Source of the DNA: Siphonodentalium dalli
Taxonomy: Eukaryota; Mollusca; Scaphopoda; Gadilida; Siphonodentaliidae
Length of the DNA: 64,000 bases
Direction of reading: 5' to 3'
NCBI GenBank assembly: GCA_032622095.1
Contig: CP136061.1
Location: 234,980,944-235,044,943, forward strand
Shown here: piece after piece, positions 56,222 through 64,000 of the stretch
How the letters are laid out: each line of letters starts with the position of its first letter
Position numbering within the stretch: position 1 is the stretch's first letter
Translations under genes and position numbers: made by a program
Notes under the pieces: model-generated
What the model saw: only the letters and a program-made list of their open reading frames with translations
The model's database searches: none
What the model was told of the DNA's origin: nothing

Positions 56222-57137
56222 CTGCAAATAAAAAAACGATGTAGTGTATAATATGGGAAAACATATGGATGCGGTTGTGTCGTGTTTAACACATGGCACG
56301 CTTGCTGATTCGTGAAGTTCGTCTCCTATTCCGAATTGGTCATTATTATTTTCGTTGATATTGTCAAATCACAAGAATAAGTACCAACGTACACGGATGC
56401 TTTATGACTTTTTACTAAGTGATCATGGTAACCTGAAAAGTATATCTACGTCAACAAAGGAGACAATTGTGTATATAACTGTGCTGACACACAATCTCAA
56501 TCTCAATCACAAACTGTATGTACTGTCAGTAATAGTGATCATCGCATACGATGCATGCCGTATATGCTTCAAAGCGGCATACAGGAATATGCGTGTTGCA
56601 TGATACAGATGTGTTTGTGCTTTTATTATATGTGTCGTGTAAATGTGAGGGAACTGTATATTTCTGTGAATAAACTGCTTCATCAAAGTGTGGACTAAAG
56701 TTGTCAAGCCATTTTGGAGATACCATATGAGAGGGACTGTATATTTCCATGCGGTTACTGCATGGGTCTGAATACACAATCAATTAATATGTTTATTTTC
56801 ATCCTTCCATATCTTGGAACTGAAGGTTTCAAACACATGGTATATAATATAGATGTAAACATCAATATAATATAATGTAATGAGTTAAGAATGTTTTGGC
56901 AATGTGAGGTCATGGGGTGTGTGGGAGGGTTACCGAATGACCGCGCTATATCTCGTTATATCGATGCGCTACGTACTTAAAGAAGCAGTTGTAAAAATGA
57001 TTGTGCATAATTTCGCTAATTTGAGACAAGTTTTGTCTTGTTTGTTGTGTTGAACAATCAACCAGTTTATCTCTTGTTGGGCGGGTTTGAAAATATTGGC
57101 TTATATGGGTGCGATGTGCTGATCACATAATCTTATT

Positions 57138-57204
57138 CATCTCCCGTCTCTCGTTTACCACAAAGATGACATATTGCCGAGATTTCTGAGTTTTTCCAGC
57201 TTTA
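57138..57204 (+). repeat. 67-bp dispersed repeat, copy 1
   Basis: CCCGTCTCTCGTTTACCACA to TTTTTCCAGCTT; repeated at 62,371-62,437 with four or so differences. Confidence 0.8.
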
Positions 57205-57209
57205 TACTT

Positions 57210-57528
57210 CTATAGGGATTCGGTTGTTTTTGTTCCTATTCGAGTAATGTGTCCTCTGAGTTTATCGGGAAGATCTAGTACATATCTCTCTATCCCAAAG
57301 GATTCTTTAATACCGCGATGTAGTTCGCACTTACTTTTCTCTCGGATGTCTGCTGTCCACTCGGCAATAAAAAATGTCATTTGAAGTCTGCTCAACCTTA
57401 GCAATGAGATATTCCCCGTCTGAGACTGATTGGTCATTCCATACATAGATCAGAGCCACCTTCTTTTTACAAAAGACGGTGGCTCTGATACCCTTCGGCA
57501 CGGCAATAGTCAAGTAGAAGTTTGCCAA
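57210..57528 (-). pseudogene. Unrecognised short coding relic
   Basis: Two overlapping frames: 57528-57331 (TIAVPKGIRATVFCKKKVAL, then YVWNDQSVSDGEYLIAKVEQ) and 57446-57210 (IREKSKCELHRGIKESF, then YVLDLPDKLRGHITRIG). They join sensibly if one base is shifted near 57,340, so this is probably one decayed exon or transposon fragment. Family not recognised. Confidence 0.35.
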
Positions 57529-58207
57529 CTGCGGAAGCCATCGTGCCCTTACTGACCAGTTTAGCCCATAATCTAATTATTGCTGATTCAATTATGGCAT
57601 AATTATATTGGATATACTCTCCAGTTTCACAATATACCATAGTTTGGAGTAGATGGTTTCATTTTCATGATGAATTAAAAAAAATTCAGATGCCACCTTT
57701 CGAACATTAATGTGTTATTGTATCCAAAAACATCAGCTTCATATGGCAAAATTTGTCTCACTACTCGGTCAAAAAGTTCCAATTGACAGTCCATTACCAG
57801 ACATTGTTCCGTTATCTTATTATACCATTTTGGTTACATAACATCTACCTTTATAAATACGTCAGCTTGGAAGAACGGTATACCCAGTTTTTAATTTTGT
57901 ACTTCTTAACAGTTTCTATGTAGGTCTTACAAATTTTGATCTCATACTTCCCTTGTCTTCGATGGGATTTCGTAAAAATTATTATCATTTCTGTAGAGTT
58001 GACCGTTAGTCTCAAATCACTGCAGTAAACAACCCTTCTATGGTCCATCAAAATCAACAGTTTACAAAACAGTATTGAAATTTGCAATATAGTCAACGAA
58101 GAGTCGGATGATGAACATGATATTAGTGATGGCAATTATAAAAAAAACTGCAAATAACAAACAAACAAACGATGTAGTATATAATATGGCACGACACATC
58201 AATTCAG

Positions 58208-59715
58208 TTGTGTCGTGTTTATCACATCGCATGCTTACTGATTCACGGAATCAAGATTGTAATTCGTCTCCTATTCCGAATTGGTCACTATTATTTTTTC
58301 GATATTGTCTTGCATCCCAAAGTTGTTTGTTCGATGATTTTTGTATCAATATATTCTTTCATAGCAAATAATCACTGGAACGAGCGTTATAATAAACTAC
58401 GTGTATATAGTCCGTGTACCGAGACACACCACAATCGATGCGGGCATTACTATATGTATCTCTTCAATAAATTCCAGTCAGCGTACCGATCGAAACACTC
58501 ATGTGAGACTGCATTGATAAAGGTGACGAATGACATTGATTTATCTCTGAATAAGGGTAACATCCTGCTGCTCTTGATGCTTGATCTCAGTGCAGCATTC
58601 GACACCTGCGACCACAACATATTACTGGCGCGTCTACACAACATAATTGGCTTGCGAGAAAGTGCTCTTGGGTGGTTCAGATCATACCCGAGCAACATAT
58701 CTCAGAAGGTGTTGATAGGAGATTCTTGTTATGTTGGGACTAAGCTTGACGTTGGGGTGCCACAGGGATCAATATTGGGTCCTCTACTTTTTCTAATTTA
58801 CACCATACCACTGGCAGATATTTTAAACAGACACTCTGTGCGATACCATATGTACGCTGACGACACTCCAATTTATATAGATTTTCTTCGAAATGACTCA
58901 GCCGGTTATAAAACAGCGAGGTCGAAATTGGAGAACTGTTTCACGGATGTCAAAGAATGGATGCAATGCAATAAGTTGAAACTAAACGATAATAAATCTG
59001 AATACATTGTTATTGGTTCCAAATATTCTCTCAGTCTACTTCACGACAATGGGTGCAGTGATTCGGATGGATCTTTCAAAATTCAGCTTGCGAATAGCCA
59101 TGTAACATCGTGTTCCTCCTTGTGTAACATAGGAGTGTACTTTGACAGTACTGTGGAAATGGATGATATGGTCTCGAATGTTTTACGCTCGAGCTACATG
59201 TAGTTGAGAGTCAACGTGCGATGAAACATGCCGTTCTATCTCTGGTTGTTTCTAAAGTTGACACTTTTAATCCATTATTAACACACCTTACAGCGGGAAG
59301 TGTCCGGAGCCTTGATCTTTTATTGAAAAGCTGCGCTCGTCTCGTTTCTAATGTACCAAGATACAGCAGAATAACTCATGTCATGAAAGAACTACACATG
59401 TTGAAGTTTGAGTACCGTGTCAGATACATATGTGCCCTAATTGTTTTCAAATCTCTGAACGGAGACAAACCATCTTATATTTCTGAAATGTTTACCAAAC
59501 ACAGCTCAGTTACTCGAAATGGCCGAAGTGGAGTCCAACTGTCTCATATACCCGATAAACTAAATGTGAACTATGGAAAGTGCTCATTCCAAAATGTCTC
59601 AGTTTCTATTTGGAACAGCCTACCCCTACCCGTTGATATGAGGAAGATTGACTCAGTATCATCTTTTAAAACAGCTCTTAAAACTCACCTGTTCAGAATG
59701 TGTTATTCGTTATAA
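58208..59715 (+). pseudogene. CR1/L2-like LINE reverse transcriptase relic
   Basis: Frame 58208-59203 starts inside RT: FQSAYRSKHSCETALIKVTN, LMLDLSAAFDTCDHNILLARL, GVPQGSILGPLLFLIYTIPL, YHMYADDTPIY and DVKEWMQCNKLKLNDNKSE. Frame 59221-59715 gives the typical C-terminus (LDLLLKSCARLVSNVPRYS, YICALIVFKSLNGDKPSYI, SVSIWNSLPLPVDMR, FKTALKTHLFRM). The two are separated by a shift near 59,200. 5' truncated, opposite in orientation to the host gene it sits in. YADD and QGSILGP are intact. Confidence 0.85.
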
Positions 59716-59997
59716 GTGCACCATATGTTATTTTAACTTTTTTTAGGCTTATCCGTTATAGTTGGAAATTAATATTTAACTTAATATTTTAATCAGGTCT
59801 TTTAATCTACTGGATATTTTATTGTTAATTGTAGGTCCAATTTCAGTCATCTTTCCGAGTTATCTGCCATATATCGGTGAAGCTTGTATTGCCTTTTTAT
59901 GTTTAAATATGCGCGATGTTATCTTGTTTGTGTATATTTGTGTATGTAATTGCGCATTGAAACTAATTGCTGTAGAATGCGTTTCTTAAATGAATAC

Positions 59998-60029
<32 letters not shown>
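59998..60029 (+). repeat. (ATA)n/(ATAATA)n tail of the LINE
   Basis: About 32 bp of ATA triplets 280 bp after the LINE stop codon, a usual 3' end for CR1/L2-type insertions. Confidence 0.75.
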
Positions 60030-60763
60030 CTACCCTCACCTATAATTGTGTCATGGCCAATTTATTATATGCAGATGTGCTGAATGTCGATGGTCTTTAA
60101 TTAATATATTAGATAATATTGTATCATTATGTACCTGTTCAATGTATTTTTTATCATGAATTTCTATTTAATGTAAATATCACATACCAAATTCGAATAA
60201 AGTTTGTCTTCTATATGGTGCTATACCAACAAATGATTAGTAGAAACATGAACTAAGGTGGATATATGGATACTAGGTCTGGGAAATATATGTATCCCAC
60301 TCTTAGAAAGAAGTGTATCATTGGTTCATGCACTGTAATAAGTTGTAGAAATTTATCACCTTAACAATTTGAACGCGGACATCTCATGTTGCAAATATTG
60401 TGTCTGAGTAAATAAACTATTATAACACAATGCAAACTCGCATTTAAAAGTCGCAATGAAAACCAGATATTGTTTGTTTAATATATATGCACAAGCAAAA
60501 CCCCATCACAACTATCCGCGTTTCTGAATGCACTGCCATTCCATGTGGACAAATACATCAACCAGAAGACTTAGTTTACGTTTAATAGTTTAATATTATC
60601 GAAATATTCGGTTGAAAATTTCACAGCAGTCAAGTGTTGGCTGTTGATATTCCCTCTCCTAGGCATGCATATCCTTCACGCTTCTTGAAACAAGTCATGT
60701 GATTTATCACCACTTTCTGTCCCTTTCCAACTGACTTTGGCCTATCTAATGAGCATGGTTTAC
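60030..60763. other. Intronic sequence, no separate gene
   Basis: AT-rich. The minus frame of the WSC exon stays open to 60630, but a GAAG/GTAAAC donor at 60764/60763 makes readthrough into this region unlikely. Confidence 0.45.
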
Positions 60764-60934
60764 CTTCAATCCTATAAATGTTTTGCGCCGATATGCCTCC
60801 ACAGTACTCATTCGTATTGCCAGGACATAAGTAAATACACCTCCACGCGCCACCCAATGTTGGCGTCCCATGTTTCCCGTAACTGTTACCACAGAAGCAC
60901 TCATTTTCGTATTGCAATCCAGCTAATGTGTAAC
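60764..60934 (-). CDS. Host WSC receptor gene, WSC-domain exon
   Basis: 171 bp from a TTTCTGTTCCAG acceptor to a GAAG/GTAAAC donor, phase 1 at both ends. It encodes the second part of a WSC domain: GYTLAGLQYENECFCGNSYG, then CPGNTNEYCGGISAQNIY with the conserved Cys pattern. WSC domains are putative carbohydrate-binding modules at cell surfaces. The first Cys of the domain and the signal peptide must be on upstream exons not found in this window. If the donor is not used, the frame runs on to a stop at 60630. Confidence 0.75.
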
Positions 60935-61703
60935 CTGGAACAGAAAATCTTAATAATAGACAGATTTGTCATTGATCATGCTGCCACAGCAATGTTAGTA
61001 GACAACCGACTTATACGATCCGGCATCGCTTTGGTTTGGTTTATTCGAGTTTATCATCTGTTCAGTCGCTATGCCATAGCATGGTCATGACGGTTTAGTC
61101 AGTTTTGTGGGTGAATGAAATTTCGCTGCGCATAGAATGCACAGATTGCAAGGAAACAACTGATAAACTTGTTCTGATAAACGAACCATGTTACCTGCAA
61201 TCGTGTGGATTAAATACTTCCGCGCTTATTGGGATGCGGTCAATTGAGCCATCGGGGGTCTCATCAGCTAATTAAATCTTCAATAATGACATATTGTCGT
61301 TTACAGAAAGCAAAATGGCGTCCATCATGGCCATCGAACGTGAGTAGAAATCATAAATTTTCGAACTACCTTAAAGATACGGATGGCCTTCACGGTGGGT
61401 ATGCTGTTAAAATAGTCACATCCATTAAAACTGCCATAAACGGAAAGAATATTAAAATATAGACAGACTTTGTTCTTAATCATAATTATCGCGTAAATAT
61501 TATGTTATTGTTAAGTTCGTACTCTGTGTTATGTAAAGAAAACCCAAATTAGGTTACAGAACATGTTGAACAGTATACACGAGGAGTGTGCGATAAGCAA
61601 AACAATCATCAACGGGAACACCGCACTAAGTGAACTTGGGTTAAAACTGCCACCATGTTGTTTGCAACATACCGGTATAGCGCTCGCCACTCAATATGTC
61701 GGT
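60935..61703. other. No supported gene
   Basis: Presumed intron or upstream region of the WSC gene. Nothing recognised. Confidence 0.4.
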
Positions 61704-61711
61704 GTTGAATG

Positions 61712-62333
61712 CACCTGATACAGACCAATGTTACTCTGTAGTAATACAAAACTATTAGTTAAAATTCCTCAGTGATAAAGGGTATGTGGCATGCCACGCC
61801 AGTCGTTGAGGCATGCCAATATCCCATAATATGTCAAATATAGCGAATTATCGAAATATGAAATACCACGAAAAAGCGAAATAGGAAAATACAGCGAAAT
61901 TGCGGAATAAAAAATGCATCGAAATGACGAAATAGCGCGAATTATGAAATAAGAAATTATTTTTATTAACTAAATAACGGAGATATTTGAGGAAGTGTTT
62001 TTGACGAAATAACGGGCATATTTGGAGAAGTTTTTTTAAAGAGCGTACCCCAAACCTCCCCCAAGCCCACCCACCCAAGAGAAGAATTTTACTTATATTT
62101 CACCACAGTTGATCTATTGTGGTGTTGTTATTTCTAATACAAATCGCCGTTATTTCGTAAATATACATTCTTTATAGAGTTATTACCCTGTGGCAATGTT
62201 ACGATTTTAGCTTGTCAAAGAACATGTGGCATGCCTCAGCGGCTGGCGTGGCATGCTACATACCCTATATCACTGAGGAATTTCAACTAATAGTTTTGTA
62301 TTACTACAGAGTAACATTGGTCTGTATCAGGTG
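61712..62333. mobile_element. hAT-like MITE (622 bp) with 8-bp duplication
   Basis: Target duplication GTTGAATG at 61704-61711 and 62334-62341. Terminal inverted repeats of about 105 bp starting CACCTGATACAGACCAATG, with only a handful of differences. The interior has a degenerate GCGAAATA-type short repeat (about 61,850-62,000). No coding capacity. Eight-base duplications fit the hAT superfamily. Confidence 0.85.
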
Positions 62334-62370
62334 GTTGAATGTGTCACCGTGAATCACCCTCCCAAAAAAG

Positions 62371-62437
62371 TCCCGTCTCTCGTTTGCCACAAAGATGACA
62401 CATTGCCGAGGTTTCTGAGTTTTTCCAGCTTATCGTA
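62371..62437 (+). repeat. 67-bp dispersed repeat, copy 2
   Basis: Matches 57138-57204; lies outside the hAT-like MITE. Confidence 0.8.
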
Positions 62438-62940
62438 CACTAGTTACGTGCTGTATATAAACAAACCCACGGCTCTAAATGTCCTTTGTGGGTTATAGCA
62501 TACTATCAGTATACTATACTATTATTATTCTTGAGGAAATTTTCATAATTTGGTAACTTTAATTTCTGAATTATAACCAACAACCAAGGCCACCCTTGAC
62601 GTTAACAGTGATTATATCACCACATTGATATACAATATGAAAGCAAATTCGATAATGCGTTCATCGTCGGGGATCATTTATCTGATGATAATTTATACTG
62701 CAACAAGGAATTTGTTTCCACAAAAATACTTCGATGCAAGTCAAAGAATTCAGATTTTTCTTGGAATAATAAATATGTTGTATTGATAAAGGGCGGTTGT
62801 CTGAAATTGTCTCCCTCCTATGTGAAAGAATTAAATATATTTATTATATGATCATTAATTTTCTCCCGCGAACCCTATAGTAATCGATTGGCGTGGCCGG
62901 GTTGATAAATCACGATATTAACCCGGCGCGGGGTTAATAA
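62438..62940. other. No supported gene
   Basis: AT-rich sequence; near 62,900 an AACCCGGCGCGGGGTT palindromic stretch. Confidence 0.4.
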
Positions 62941-62944
62941 TAAA

Positions 62945-63116
62945 TTATGTGTTACGTCACGCGTAAGATGTGGCTGTCCAATCACGTTACGCATAGCTTT
63001 GCAACCAGCCAATCAAAATTGCTATATAAATTATGTGTTACGTCACGCGTAAGATGTGGCTGTCCAATCACGTTACGCATAGCTTTGCAACCAGCCAATC
63101 AAAATTGCTTATACAT
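62945..63116. repeat. 2 x 86-bp tandem duplication
   Basis: TTATGTGTTACGTCACGCGT starts at 62945 and 63031; the copies are essentially identical. Each contains TTACGTCACG (CRE-like) and a CCAATCA box twice, so promoter-type motifs are duplicated, although no gene start is seen here. Confidence 0.9.
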
Positions 63117-63260
63117 AACTCATTTTTCGTTGATTTTAGGAAGAGAGTTTCAGTAAATCTGCTGTTTGTTGAACATATTTGTCTGTTCAACTCCTACAGT
63201 AGTACTCTATTTGGCTACCAGGTAAAGAATGCCCCTAGTTCATATAGTAAAACACTTGTC

Positions 63261-63373
63261 GCATGGTTTCGAGGTTGACATGAGGATTTATCAACCCTTG
63301 GAATATTTACCTCGGCCTGTGAATATTAACTTCCTCGGGTTAATAAATCCTCATGTCAACCTCGAAACCATGC
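63261..63373. repeat. Hairpin with 37-bp arms
   Basis: GCATGGTTTCGAGGTTGACA at 63261 pairs with TGTCAACCTCGAAACCATGC ending at 63373; one mismatch in 37 bp, 39-bp loop. Possible MITE core; ends not defined. Confidence 0.85.
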
Positions 63374-64000
63374 AACAAATGTATAATATCACCACTCTTA
63401 TCTTTGCAACCCATCGTTCTTCGTTCGGCTTCACGTTAATTGTTAAATTACATACTTTCCTCCAGGGAGATGGATTACTATAAGACCGTGCTCGATCACA
63501 TATATTCTGCCCTATTCTCCCGTATACACCATGTTTTGTTCGTGATAAAATAATTTGTGACAGGACTAATATTGTTTTAAACAAAGGTGAAAACAACTAG
63601 AAAATGCTGTGACTTTGAAACTATGTTTTCAGAATCGATACAGACCCAGGCCTGTCATTTTACGCGGGCGATTTCGATAGCCCGCGTGCAGCCCGCGTAT
63701 TTTCGATTACACGCGTGCGACAGTTGCGCCCGCGTCGGTTTTCAAAATCAATGTGCTTTAAATGGCAAGTCAGGGGTTAAGACAATCTGATTGAAGCCAG
63801 TCGGGTCAAATGTGACGAACGTCATCGTCGGCATCTGTGTTCTTTGATGTTTCTAGACAGTGTCATGAGTTTAACACCCCGTGCTCTTCCTGCAACACGT
63901 GCTCGTCATACATGACTCGGTATTACGTCAGCATCGTCGGCACTTTAATAACTGAATCTGCTTGCTATTTTTACATGCCTGCACCTTCCACATGTTTTGA
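63374..64000. other. No supported gene; CpG-rich patch
   Basis: Four or five GCCCGCGT/ACGCGGGC-like words lie at 63,661-63,745. Otherwise nothing recognised. Confidence 0.45.

Larger units (their letters stand above)
56222..60763 (-). other. Intron of the WSC receptor gene (stalk/WSC)
   Basis: 4.5 kb containing copies of the 52-55 kb relic, a small minus-strand coding relic (57.2-57.5 kb) and a CR1/L2-like LINE (58.2-60.03 kb). The 140 bp next to the stalk exon recur at about 58,147-58,310. Confidence 0.6.

Noticed and set aside
60630-60763. WSC exon extending to the stop at 60630
   Set aside because: A GTAAAC donor in the right phase lies at 60763 and the sequence beyond it lacks WSC features; kept as an alternative only.
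1-64000. tRNA or rRNA genes
   Set aside because: No cloverleaf or rRNA core sequence recognised by eye; a tRNAscan/Infernal run would be decisive.

Overview
This is a metazoan nuclear window dominated by mobile elements, with one host gene that can be followed by its exons. AT-rich noncoding DNA, spliceosomal introns, several non-LTR retrotransposon relics, a DIRS/Ngaro-type tyrosine-recombinase retroelement, MITEs and an animal Polinton/Maverick point to a marine invertebrate. A SINE-like tail near 40.7 kb (CGTTAAACCCT followed by ATCA repeats) and the repeat style suggest a mollusc. That lineage call is inference.

Layout: 0-3.4 kb holds short repeats and no gene I can support. 3.39-7.68 kb is a decayed tyrosine-recombinase retroelement with split direct repeats. 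8.9-9.4 kb is a diverged tandem repeat. 10,359-25,833 is a complete Polinton, with inverted terminal repeats of about 1.2 kb and a perfect 6-bp target duplication (CCAGCA). Its left half (plus strand) carries a packaging ATPase, small conserved proteins, an rve integrase with chromodomain, a membrane/PC4-like ORF, a putative penton and a major capsid protein. A two-domain PC4-like gene (minus) and an F-box-like gene (plus) flank a GC-rich repeat array. The right half is a minus-strand protein-primed DNA polymerase B gene broken by frameshifts and stops, with a predicted 658-bp intron. 26.06-31.08 kb is a 5-kb inverted repeat with arms of about 1.48 kb. 32.6-42.2 kb contains four LINE relics, one of them (36.3-40.4 kb, minus) nearly full length.

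From 44.4 to 60.9 kb I infer a host gene on the minus strand. A WSC lectin-like exon, a Thr/Ser-rich stalk exon, a transmembrane exon and a large tyrosine-rich cytoplasmic exon join with matching splice phases (1-1, 1-1, 1-2, 2-stop). This would be a type I WSC-domain receptor, with its 5' exons outside the window or unseen. Its introns contain a CR1/L2-like LINE, a piggyBac-like MITE with TTAA duplications, a TIR element, and an inverted repeat cluster. A second piggyBac-like MITE lies just beyond its stop codon. A hAT-like MITE with an 8-bp duplication lies upstream at 61.7-62.3 kb.

The Polinton reads as a former selfish virus-like element. Integrase and polymerase would have driven integration and replication; ATPase, capsid and penton would have served particle formation. 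The repeated PC4 folds are plausible single-strand DNA binders for protein-primed replication. Polymerase, capsid and penton are broken, so this copy is not autonomous as read, unless the single-base shifts are assembly errors.
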